DNA of 17,538 nucleotides from Clostridiaceae bacterium AF10-41 (GCA_027686065.1 JAQCTH010000073.1:1-17538), one strand, 5' to 3'; shown: positions 7,972 to 14,637, numbered from the stretch's first letter. Numbers and translations are program-made. Notes: generated from the sequence alone by a model not told the origin.

Positions 7972-9510
7972 TTATATTTCTACCTCCCAAATCGTAATTT
8001 TATCTGAAGTCAATTTTAAAGTTCCATTTAATGATTCTATTATATTTTTTATATTGTACAAACCGAAACCTCTTAAGTCTCCCTTTGTACTAAATCCTCT
8101 TCTAAATATTTCATCTTTAACATTATCATCAATTTTACTTCCATTATTTTTAACTATAATCTTTATCTTTTTTTCTTGGAAAATTCCAATATATATATAT
8201 CCATTTTCTATAATTTTCGCTTCTTCAATAGAATTTTCTAAAAGGTTTCCTATAATAGTTAATATATCTTGAACTCTTATATACTTTGGAATAAACTTTA
8301 AATGAGAATTTTCATCAACTTCAAACTTTATTTTCATTTCATCTGATTTATTATATTTAGAAAATATCAATCCTTGTATTGATGGTTCCTTTATTTTACT
8401 TAGATTATCTGTAACTATTCCTCTAATTCCTGTAGTGTGAAAAATATATTCTAAAGCCTTATCAGTCTCATCTAATTGTATTAAACCAGCTATTGTATGT
8501 AACTTATTCATAAATTCATGATTTTGCGCTCTTAAGTTCCATGTTAACTCCTTTACTCCCGTTAACTCCTCTGCCATATTATGAACCTTTGTAAAATCTT
8601 GAAAGCTAGCAATTGCTCCCACCACTTTACCATATTCACCAATGATGCTATAGAAATTTCCCATTATTATTATATTATTTTCTAACCTTATTTCTTTATT
8701 AAATATTCTACTTCTTCTATACATAACTTCAAATAATAAATTTATTATTTTAGAATTTATTTCATTACTTGAATTTATATCTAGTATCTCTAGAGCTTTG
8801 TTATTTATTACTGTAACATAACCTGCATCATTTATCGCTATTAATCCTTCTTCTATATTATTAATTATAGATTCTTTAGCTCTTAATTGATTAGCTATTT
8901 CTTCTGGTTCTAATCCATAAATATCTTCTTTTATATTATTAGCTAACTTTTTTGCTAAAAATATTATTATAATAAAAACTCCTATAAATACTGGTATTAA
9001 TCCTTTTATATACTCTTTAACTTCGCTTCTTAAATCCCTTTTTAACATCCCTACAGCAACAGCCCCAACTTGTACACCATCTTTATGTACTGGCACAAAT
9101 GCTCTTATAGATTTTCCTAAATGCCCCTCCCCTTCTGATACATATGTTTCTCCATCTTTTAAAACTAATTTTTCATCGCCACCTAAAAACCGTCTTCCGA
9201 TATTATCTGGAATAGGATGTGAATATCTTACCCCTTCAGTATTCATTACTGTTATAAATAATAGTCCTGTCTTTAGTCTTACTCTTTCAGCAAAGTTTTG
9301 AACCTTCAAATGTCTTGGATCTTCTCCATCTGCTAATTCCTTCTGAATCATAGGATTTGCTGCAACTACAAAAGCAGTATCAGTCAAACTCTTACCTATT
9401 GCTTCAGATACCTTATTATTTATAATTGCTATTGAAAAAATACTTATAATTAGTATTACTGCTATAAAAATACCAATTGTAAGTCTTGAAATTTTCTTTT
9501 CTAAAGTCAT
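7972..9510 (-). CDS. sensor histidine kinase, CitA/DcuS type
   Basis: Membrane sensor of 512 residues. TM1 is about 11-31, an extracytoplasmic PAS-like sensor domain about 35-168, TM2 about 170-187, a cytoplasmic PAS about 213-308, then the SPOB-type helix pair and an ATPase domain. The phosphoacceptor is H331 in RAQNHEFMNKLHTI. The N-box NLLENS (422-427) and GFGLYNIK (481-488) are present; the G1 box reads NNGSK, with Asn in place of the usual Asp. In the sensor domain R95, H98 (RYSHP), F108 and R136 line up by motif and spacing with DcuS R107, H110, F120 and R147, which bind C4-dicarboxylates. The predicted ligand is therefore a small external di- or tricarboxylate. AGAGGT precedes the ATG. 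Confidence 0.93.
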   Translation of the reverse strand: MTLEKKISRLTIGIFIAVILIISIFSIAIINNKVSEAIGKSLTDTAFVVAANPMIQKELADGEDPRHLKVQNFAERVRLKTGLLFITVMNTEGVRYSHPIPDNIGRRFLGGDEKLVLKDGETYVSEGEGHLGKSIRAFVPVHKDGVQVGAVAVGMLKRDLRSEVKEYIKGLIPVFIGVFIIIIFLAKKLANNIKEDIYGLEPEEIANQLRAKESIINNIEEGLIAINDAGYVTVINNKALEILDINSSNEINSKIINLLFEVMYRRSRIFNKEIRLENNIIIMGNFYSIIGEYGKVVGAIASFQDFTKVHNMAEELTGVKELTWNLRAQNHEFMNKLHTIAGLIQLDETDKALEYIFHTTGIRGIVTDNLSKIKEPSIQGLIFSKYNKSDEMKIKFEVDENSHLKFIPKYIRVQDILTIIGNLLENSIEEAKIIENGYIYIGIFQEKKIKIIVKNNGSKIDDNVKDEIFRRGFSTKGDLRGFGLYNIKNIIESLNGTLKLTSDKITIWEVEI

Positions 9511-9551
9511 TTTTATACCTCTATACTATAGTTATTATTTTTGCCACAATA

Positions 9552-9580
9552 ATTATACATTAATATATAAAATGTAACAA
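9552..9580 (-). promoter_or_regulatory. promoter for the sensor kinase-regulator operon
   Basis: On the minus strand, TTGTTA (9575-9580) and TATAAT (9552-9557) are separated by 17 bases, about 42 bases before the kinase ATG. The repeats found at the reductase promoter do not recur here, so autoregulation through that site is not indicated. Confidence 0.65.
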
Positions 9581-9587
9581 ATAAAAA

Positions 9588-9657
9588 AGTGGACATATAT
9601 AAATTGGCTTACTCCGTCACTCTGCTCCAAGTCCCCGCAACCTTCCATATGTTCACT
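9588..9657. repeat. GC-rich intergenic element bounded by an inverted repeat
   Basis: Arms AGTGGACATAT (9588-9598) and ATATGTTCACT (9647-9657) pair over 11 bases with one mismatch or wobble. They enclose about 48 bases that are far richer in G+C than the surroundings, including ACTCCGTCACTCTGCTCC. A run of six T follows on the minus strand. It may be a small mobile repeat remnant or a structured RNA or terminator. I do not recognise it as a named family. Confidence 0.45.
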
Positions 9658-9682
9658 GGAAAACTGAAGGAATTAAATTATA

Positions 9683-9710
9683 AAAAGGATGAGAAAATTC
9701 TCACCCTTTT
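9683..9710 (-). terminator. terminator after the 190-residue protein gene
   Basis: A stem of about 12 bp, AAAAGGATGAGA (9683-9694) against TCTCACCCTTTT (9699-9710) with one G-U pair, lies directly after the stop at 9715. A T-rich tail follows on the minus strand. Confidence 0.75.
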
Positions 9711-9714
9711 ATAT

Positions 9715-10287
9715 TTACTTTATTATATTTAAAACATAATTCTTAAATTCTTCAAAACTTCCAGTTAGTATCGAAGCTCCCTTATTTATTTTTTTACTAT
9801 TAAAATTATATTCTGCTGAGCCATAATTAAAACTTGCACTTGAAACTATAATACTTGCATCTATAACTCTATAATTAATTTTTGACATCACTATACTTTT
9901 GCAAAACTCTATAAAATCATTTGCTTTATTTATATCTTCATTCCCTAATACGTTTAATGTAAATTTAAATAATTCGTATCCCCCAATAAGAGGAACCATT
10001 TCTCCATTTGAAATATAAAATACTTTACTCATATTATAAAAATATTTCATATTTCCATAACTCATAGTTCTAAATTCATAATTAATCTCTAAATTACTAT
10101 TATTTAATGCTTGAAATTTTTCTACTATTTCATCCCATGCCTTTGCTTCTGCACTTTTATTATTATTTATAATACTTTTAAATTGAGCAAAAACATTTTC
10201 TAAGTCCTTATCTTTATTTACAATTGATCCATTTACAGTTACACTATATTCATTATTTTCATATATTAATTCCACTTTACTATTCAT
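9715..10287 (-). CDS. uncharacterised protein, 190 residues
   Basis: I do not recognise this protein. It has no signal peptide, membrane helix or cysteine cluster. The N-terminal 25 residues look like a beta hairpin, the middle (25-65) is helical and charged, and the C-terminal half mixes strands and helices (Tyr, Asn and Phe-rich). It looks like a soluble cytoplasmic protein. The ATG is preceded by GGGGAG. It has its own promoter and terminator, so it is probably expressed alone, although the AlbA_2-type gene lies just upstream on the same strand. That it is a real gene is well supported by ribosome binding site, promoter, terminator and length; its function is unknown. Confidence 0.8.
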   Translation of the reverse strand: MNSKVELIYENNEYSVTVNGSIVNKDKDLENVFAQFKSIINNNKSAEAKAWDEIVEKFQALNNSNLEINYEFRTMSYGNMKYFYNMSKVFYISNGEMVPLIGGYELFKFTLNVLGNEDINKANDFIEFCKSIVMSKINYRVIDASIIVSSASFNYGSAEYNFNSKKINKGASILTGSFEEFKNYVLNIIK

Positions 10288-10336
10288 AATTAAACTCCCC
10301 TACTTTCAAAAATCTTATTATTATTTAATAATTATT

Positions 10337-10366
10337 ATTATATCACAGTTTATTTTAAAACTTCAA
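10337..10366 (-). promoter_or_regulatory. promoter for the 190-residue protein gene
   Basis: On the minus strand, TTGAAG (10361-10366) and TATAAT (10337-10342) are separated by 18 bases, about 50 bases upstream of the ATG. Confidence 0.6.
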
Positions 10367-10393
10367 GGGGTATAATTCTTTATATTATGATAG

Positions 10394-11548
10394 TTATACT
10401 TTTTTGTAAGTATTTATTCCAGGTAAAATTACTTTGAAATTATCATCTTCTATTGAATTTACTAATTTAACTTTTCCAATTCCATAAAAAGCCTTTTTCA
10501 TTCTCAAAAACCCTCTTCCATTATTTAGAAATCTTTTGTTATTATCTAATGTTATCAACTTTTCATAAATCCACATATTCCTTTTGCTACTTCCAACTCC
10601 ATTATCTAACTTTTCAATTAATGCTCCCGGACTAGTTATTGATATAGATTTATACCCTATGTTTACTTCTATAATCTTATTTATACTGGAATATTCTCTA
10701 TATAAAACCGCATTTTTTATGCCTTCTATTATTGCAGAAGTTGGATACTCATTAGGTAAAATATTAAAAAGAACTTTTTCTGATTTATCTATCATATTTA
10801 ATATACTACCTTGAATTACTGTAACCTCATCTTCACTTTTATTAATTCTATTTATTATCTTTATCATATTTTGAGGAAGCCATAAGCTATTATAGTTTGA
10901 AAAAATCAATAATCCACCTAAAGTACAATTCATATTTTCACTTTCTTTTTCTCTATAAGCTATTCTTGAACTTTCTAAAAGAAACTTTTTATTTTCATTA
11001 TTTAATTCTATACCTTTATTATAAAAGTATTGTTTGAGCAAGATTTCATCTAAAAAAGAAATATTGCTTTTAACTATTGTAGAAGTTTCCATAAAGAAAT
11101 CTAAATTTTCTTCAAAAGCTTCAATTAGTTCCTGCTTTCTCATAGTATCTGTGGTAGAACCTCTTCTTATATAAAAAGCTCCATTTTCTCTTGTTTGATA
11201 TGGTTTTTGCTCTCCTGAATAAATAGTTATTACACATATATTTTTATTTTCTATATTTATTGTATCAACAGATATAGGAATAGGCGGTTCACACCTTGAT
11301 GAAACTATTTGCTGTACTTGCTCTTCCTTTATTATCTCATCATCTTTTAAACCAATAATTCTTTTGCTTTTATCTTCTACTCCTATTATTATATAACCTC
11401 TTCCACCTCTAGAATTTGCAATAGCAGAAATATCTTTTGCTAATTCCTTTTTATTACTTTCATATTGTAAGGATAGCCTTAATTTAAAATCTAGCTTTAC
11501 TCCTTCTTCTTTTTTTATTAAGGAAAGTAACCTTTTGCTATCCACCAA
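10394..11548 (-). CDS. Schlafen AlbA_2-domain, ATP-binding protein (COG2865-like)
   Basis: Putative nucleic-acid-linked regulator of 384 residues. Residues about 14-145 form an AlbA_2/divergent AAA-4 domain: KLDFKLRLS, ELAKDISAIANSRGGRGYIIIGVED and YIRRGS. The C-terminal part resembles the GHKL-type ATP-binding region of COG2865 proteins: YPTSAIIEGIKNAVLYREYS (268-287) and SITSPGAL (303-310). The usual HRDY of that motif is YREY here. No winged-helix tail is obvious. GGGAGG lies upstream of two possible starts, TTG at 11548 (5-base gap) and GTG at 11545 (8-base gap); GTG has the better spacing. Family members are often described as regulators or appear in defence loci, but nothing else here indicates a defence island. 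Confidence 0.85.
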   Translation of the reverse strand: MVDSKRLLSLIKKEEGVKLDFKLRLSLQYESNKKELAKDISAIANSRGGRGYIIIGVEDKSKRIIGLKDDEIIKEEQVQQIVSSRCEPPIPISVDTINIENKNICVITIYSGEQKPYQTRENGAFYIRRGSTTDTMRKQELIEAFEENLDFFMETSTIVKSNISFLDEILLKQYFYNKGIELNNENKKFLLESSRIAYREKESENMNCTLGGLLIFSNYNSLWLPQNMIKIINRINKSEDEVTVIQGSILNMIDKSEKVLFNILPNEYPTSAIIEGIKNAVLYREYSSINKIIEVNIGYKSISITSPGALIEKLDNGVGSSKRNMWIYEKLITLDNNKRFLNNGRGFLRMKKAFYGIGKVKLVNSIEDDNFKVILPGINTYKKV

Positions 11549-11571
11549 AATATCCTCCCATCTATAAAACT

Positions 11572-11595
11572 ATTATATACTGATATAGTACTATA
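11572..11595 (-). promoter_or_regulatory. -10 element with adjacent perfect palindrome before the AlbA_2 gene
   Basis: TATAAT (minus strand, 11572-11577) lies about 24 bases from the start codon. A perfect 12-bp palindrome, TATAGTACTATA (11584-11595), falls in what would be the promoter spacer. No good -35 box is seen. The palindrome could be an operator; the AT-rich context makes chance possible. Confidence 0.4.
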
Positions 11596-11647
11596 AAAAT
11601 AAAAGATCAGACACATAAATTTTGCCCAACCTTCTTTCTTTATATAT

Positions 11648-12205
11648 TTAATTAATAAGCTTTTTAATATTATTAATTAAAATAGATTCTTCTATCAATC
11701 CTTTATTATCCTTTACTATATTTCCATCTATATCTATAAATATAGTTCTTGGTATCGATTGAACTGAATATGCATTAGTAGCACTTAATCTTTTATCGAA
11801 TAAAATTTTCATCTCTAAATTATTTTCCTTCAAGTAATTTATTGCTTTTTCCTTAGTTTCTCTTTCACCATCTGTAAGATTTACCATAAGTATTTCTATA
11901 TCCTCACCATATTTCTTCATAGCTTCTTCAAAATATGGCATTTCTTCTTTGCAAGGACCACACCAACTTGCCCATATGTTTACTACAACTGGCTTTTTCC
12001 CTTTAAAATCTGATAGCTTTATAGCTTCCCCATTTTCATTATAAACTTCAAAATCTGGTGCTTTTCTTTTTTCTGTACTACTGTTTTCTTTGCTATTTTC
12101 AATAGGCATGTATCTTCCTGAAAGATATCCATATCCAAATTTTACAACAACAAATAATAAAATTAATGATACTACTATTATTATTAACTTCTTTGTATTA
12201 TTCAA
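11648..12205 (-). CDS. TlpA/ResA-type membrane-anchored thioredoxin-like protein
   Basis: Extracytoplasmic thiol-disulfide oxidoreductase of 185 residues. A single N-terminal membrane anchor (about 6-22) is followed by a linker and a thioredoxin fold starting near APDFEVYNENG (49-59). The active site is WCGPC (C82, C85) in NIWASWCGPCKEEMPYF, and the cis-proline is P152 in SIPRTIF. It would be kept reduced by the CcdA protein encoded 12 bases upstream and pass electrons to extracytoplasmic disulfides. CcdA-TlpA pairs elsewhere serve cytochrome c maturation, spore-coat thiol chemistry or MsrAB; no such partner gene is present here. The family is secure; the client is unknown. Confidence 0.92.
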   Translation of the reverse strand: MNNTKKLIIIVVSLILLFVVVKFGYGYLSGRYMPIENSKENSSTEKRKAPDFEVYNENGEAIKLSDFKGKKPVVVNIWASWCGPCKEEMPYFEEAMKKYGEDIEILMVNLTDGERETKEKAINYLKENNLEMKILFDKRLSATNAYSVQSIPRTIFIDIDGNIVKDNKGLIEESILINNIKKLIN

Positions 12206-12217
12206 TATTCTTTCCTC

Positions 12218-12907
12218 CTAATTAAAAGTAAGTAATGATAATAACTTATTTAAATAACCTGTCATCATAGAAATTCCTATTAAGATTAATAGTATTCCTG
12301 ATATTGTATTTATAATTTTATAATTTTTCTTAATAAATTTAAAAGCTCCCTTTAGTGTTTCAATTAGTATGGCGGAAATTATAAATGGAATTCCAAGCCC
12401 TAAACTATAACTCAGTAACATAAAAGTTCCTCTAATAGAATCTTGACTATTTGCAGCTAACATTAAAGCTGATCCTAGAAAAGTACCTACACAAGGTGTC
12501 CATCCTACTGCAAATATCATTCCAAATAAAATAGATGCTGTTAAATTAAGATTATTTAAGTTATTTTTATTTTTTAACTTAAAACTTCTTTGTAAAATAT
12601 TTATTTTTAAGATCCCAATATAATTCAATCCAAATATAATTAATAATGCTCCTGCTATGATATTGAAGATTTTAATATACTTTTGTATAAATACACCAAC
12701 ACTTCCAGCCGCTGCTCCTAATAATGTGAAAATAATTGAAAATCCAATTACAAATCCTATAGAATTCATCAATGCTTTATTATTAGTTCTTTCTTCATTT
12801 TCCTTATTATCTCCCATAAAATATGAAATGTATATTGGCAACATTGGTAAAATGCATGGTGAGATAAAAGTTATTATACCTTCTAAAAATAAAATAAAGT
12901 AGTCCAC
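12218..12907 (-). CDS. ccdA: CcdA/DsbD-type transmembrane thiol-electron transporter
   Basis: Integral membrane protein of 229 residues with about six helices that moves reducing equivalents from cytoplasmic thioredoxin to the outside. The two redox cysteines are C18 (ISPCILPMLP) and C139 (GWTPCVGTFLG), each in the proline-containing motif of the family. The helices repeat in the usual inverted 3+3 pattern, with a charged cytoplasmic loop at about 100-120. The start is GTG at 12907 with AGAGGTGAT just upstream. The gene is co-transcribed with the downstream TlpA-type gene (12-base gap), its most likely substrate. Confidence 0.92.
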   Translation of the reverse strand: MDYFILFLEGIITFISPCILPMLPIYISYFMGDNKENEERTNNKALMNSIGFVIGFSIIFTLLGAAAGSVGVFIQKYIKIFNIIAGALLIIFGLNYIGILKINILQRSFKLKNKNNLNNLNLTASILFGMIFAVGWTPCVGTFLGSALMLAANSQDSIRGTFMLLSYSLGLGIPFIISAILIETLKGAFKFIKKNYKIINTISGILLILIGISMMTGYLNKLLSLLTFN

Positions 12908-12931
12908 AATATCACCTCTTTTCTTTTTGAT

Positions 12932-12960
12932 AGTATATCATAATATTTGGAATTATTGAA
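12932..12960 (-). promoter_or_regulatory. promoter for the ccdA-tlpA operon
   Basis: On the minus strand an extended -10 TGATATACT (-10 hexamer 12932-12937) lies 17 bases from a weak -35 TTCAAT (12955-12960), about 25 bases before the GTG start. Confidence 0.5.
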
Positions 12961-13092
12961 TAAGTTATTTTTTTAACCTATAAAACATCAAATTTACAAT
13001 ATAAAATTAGATAGATATCAAAGTGTAGCTTTAGAAATTGAAATTTCTTCTTATACAAAACTATTAGATTTTAATGTTATTTGTGAAATATA

Positions 13093-13135
13093 AAAATAGA
13101 TATTGTAACCTAATATAGCCTATAATATCTATTTT
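13093..13135 (-). terminator. terminator-like hairpin after the 49-codon ORF
   Basis: A perfect 12-bp stem, AAAATAGATATT (13093-13104) and AATATCTATTTT (13124-13135), has a 19-base loop. On the minus strand it is followed by TTATATTT. It lies about 34 bases beyond the small ORF stop. Confidence 0.55.
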
Positions 13136-13168
13136 CTAAAACCTCTTCTGTTATCAAGTTTTTTTATC

Positions 13169-13318
13169 TTATTTTTCTAAATTTAACTTTATAACTTCTA
13201 AATCTTCTTCATTTATTTCAAGTAATTTTATTATGGTTTCTTCATCTAACCCTAAATTCCTAAGATTTAAAAATCTAATTGTTATTGTTTCTAATTCAAC
13301 TTCTCTCTTGACTCCCAC
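13169..13318 (-). CDS. small ORF, 49 residues, possible gene remnant
   Basis: The frame starts at GTG 13318 with GGGGGA about six bases upstream and ends at TAA 13169-13171. The product is charged and predicted helical: it begins MGVKREVELETITIRFLN and contains NLGLDEETIIKLLEINEEDL (21-40), which looks like two short helices. An in-frame stop sits directly before the GTG, so it is not part of a longer open frame. The LGLDEETI...INEEDLEVIK pattern resembles the C-terminal tail of Rpn/PD-(D/E)XK transposase-like proteins. It may be a degraded end of such a gene that is still translatable. In the otherwise gene-free gap 12908-13577 this is the only plausible coding stretch. Confidence 0.5.
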   Translation of the reverse strand: MGVKREVELETITIRFLNLRNLGLDEETIIKLLEINEEDLEVIKLNLEK

Positions 13319-13446
13319 TTAAAATCCCCCTTTTTTTGAATTAACAATTTAAAATGCACAATAGATTTAAATTAAGTTATTGGTAAAAAATAATTGGTGA
13401 GGGACATTAAAATTTAGTTGAGCGTAGCAGACTATAATTGAGCTTG

Positions 13447-13510
13447 TTCCCTGTTACCTTTTACCTGACACCGGTTCCCTTATTCCCTGTTACCTGTTCC
13501 CTGCTACCTA
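13447..13510. repeat. degenerate 14-bp repeats in a GC-rich patch
   Basis: TTCCCTGTTACCTT (13447-13460), TTCCCTGTTACCTG (13483-13496) and TTCCCTGCTACCTA (13497-13510) are near-identical 14-mers, the last two in direct tandem. Partial units lie between them. Flanking sequence (about 13395-13560), including an imperfect ACTGTGAACTGTG-type repeat near 13524, is also unlike the AT-rich surroundings. No ORF crosses it convincingly. Confidence 0.6.
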
Positions 13511-13555
13511 AAAAAATAAAACAACTGTGAACTGTGCCTCGTGAACTATGAGCTG

Positions 13556-13574
13556 AAAAATGCTTGGCATTTTT
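13556..13574 (-). terminator. terminator after the DUF3783 gene
   Basis: An 8-bp stem, AAAAATGC and GCATTTTT, closes a 3-base loop just after the stop at 13578. The stem ends in a T run. Confidence 0.6.
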
Positions 13575-13577
13575 TTA

Positions 13578-14006
13578 CTATTCTTCATCATGGTTAAAGT
13601 CTTTTCCTGATTTCATTGCTATTCTTTCTGCTACTAGATTTTTCAATAAAAAGTTAACAGTCCACTCACTTGATGTTTCTGTAACTGTAGCCTTTAATAC
13701 ATTATTTATTCTGAACTTCTTAAGATTTTCAATAAATATTCCCATCTTTGCACCTGGAATATTATTAAATATTATTGCTTTATTTTTTACTCCATCTTTA
13801 TCATCAGATAATATATTATTTTCTAACACATCTTTAATAATTGATTTTCCATTTTTATGATTTAATGATATCTTATCTTTTATACCAAACATTCCAGCAA
13901 GATTGCTAATTGTTTTTAATTCCTTTGCATTAAAGTTACATAAAACAATACAACTTCTCCCATCTTTCACTTCTGTATCTTTCATATCTAATTTTTCAAA
14001 TGACAT
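13578..14006 (-). CDS. DUF3783 domain protein
   Basis: Small cytoplasmic protein of 142 residues with no known biochemical function. The pattern of short strands IVLCNF (20-25) and NKAIIFNNI (75-83), followed by the ATVTETSSEW signature (106-115) and the helix LLKNLVAERIAM (120-131), matches DUF3783 proteins found widely in clostridia. There is no signal peptide or membrane helix. AAGGAG precedes the ATG. It appears monocistronic, with its own promoter and terminator. Confidence 0.75.
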   Translation of the reverse strand: MSFEKLDMKDTEVKDGRSCIVLCNFNAKELKTISNLAGMFGIKDKISLNHKNGKSIIKDVLENNILSDDKDGVKNKAIIFNNIPGAKMGIFIENLKKFRINNVLKATVTETSSEWTVNFLLKNLVAERIAMKSGKDFNHDEE

Positions 14007-14044
14007 ATTCTTCTCCTTTTCATTAAGTATATTTATATATCTAT

Positions 14045-14073
14045 ATAATATATAAATACTAAAAATTACGCAA
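14045..14073 (-). promoter_or_regulatory. promoter for the DUF3783 gene
   Basis: On the minus strand, TTGCGT (14068-14073) and TATTAT (14045-14050) are separated by 17 bases. The area is almost entirely A and T, so the call is tentative. Confidence 0.4.
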
Positions 14074-14115
14074 TATTGAATTCTCTCATATAATCTTATT
14101 ATATATCCTTAAAGG

Positions 14116-14637
14116 TTAATTTTGAACAGCAAGACTCCTATAAAGACTTTTTATTGTTATTACTAAATCAAATATTATTACAAAACTAAAGATAATATTT
14201 GATATTCTAAAACATCTTTCTAAACTTAAATATATATTATTTATTATAGGTTGAACTGAATTTAAACCTATATAGCATAGCGCAAACCAATAAATAGAAA
14301 ATCTTAGTGTTATTAATCCTTTATAGTTCATTTTGAGATTTGAATAATCCCAATATTGTTTATTAAATACTTCTTTTAATAAATATCCACTTATAAACTC
14401 TACCGCTGTAGGAACTATAAAATATAATATAAGCTTTAATTCTATGTTAATATCAAGGTATTTATCACATAACACTAAAAGAGTAAAAGCAGTTCCATAC
14501 ATTGGCTTATATGGCCCCTTCATAAATCCTTCTTTATTAAAATTTCCAGATACAACATAGCTATATAAACCTTCAATTAACCACCCTATAATTGAATATA
14601 ATATAAAGTTAAATATACTAAAATTTATTATAGTCAT
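14116..14637 (-). CDS. CmpB-type putative ABC transporter permease, membrane protein
   Basis: Integral membrane protein of 173 residues with about four to five helices, in the family named putative ABC-transporter type IV (PF06541). The family signature is clear: IIGWLIEGLYSY near the N-terminus, then GFMKGPYKPMYG, then VEFISGYLLKEVFNKQYWDY and the GLITLRFSIYW segment. Transport activity has not been shown for the family and no ATPase gene is adjacent, so the ABC name should be treated with care. A longer reading would start at ATG 14649, but that codon overlaps the purine-rich ribosome binding site, so ATG 14637 is preferred. It precedes the DUF3783 gene on the same strand, with about 110 bases between. 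Confidence 0.82.
   Translation of the reverse strand: MTIINFSIFNFILYSIIGWLIEGLYSYVVSGNFNKEGFMKGPYKPMYGTAFTLLVLCDKYLDINIELKLILYFIVPTAVEFISGYLLKEVFNKQYWDYSNLKMNYKGLITLRFSIYWFALCYIGLNSVQPIINNIYLSLERCFRISNIIFSFVIIFDLVITIKSLYRSLAVQN

Noticed and set aside
7970..7990. TTG start that would add seven residues to the response regulator
   Set aside because: The added codons are the GGGAGG ribosome binding site itself and overlap the kinase end; ATG 7969 fits the receiver-domain N-terminus.
13000..13090. Open plus-strand stretch that could read LDRYQSVALEIEISSYTK and on to a stop near 13090
   Set aside because: Only about 38 codons between stops, with no ATG, GTG or TTG start and no ribosome binding site; at most decayed sequence.
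13447..13510. CRISPR array
   Set aside because: Repeat units are 14 bases, without regular spacers, and no cas genes are present.
13564..13860. 98-codon open frame on the plus strand
   Set aside because: Antisense to the DUF3783 gene, which has a ribosome binding site, promoter and family motif; the plus frame has none.
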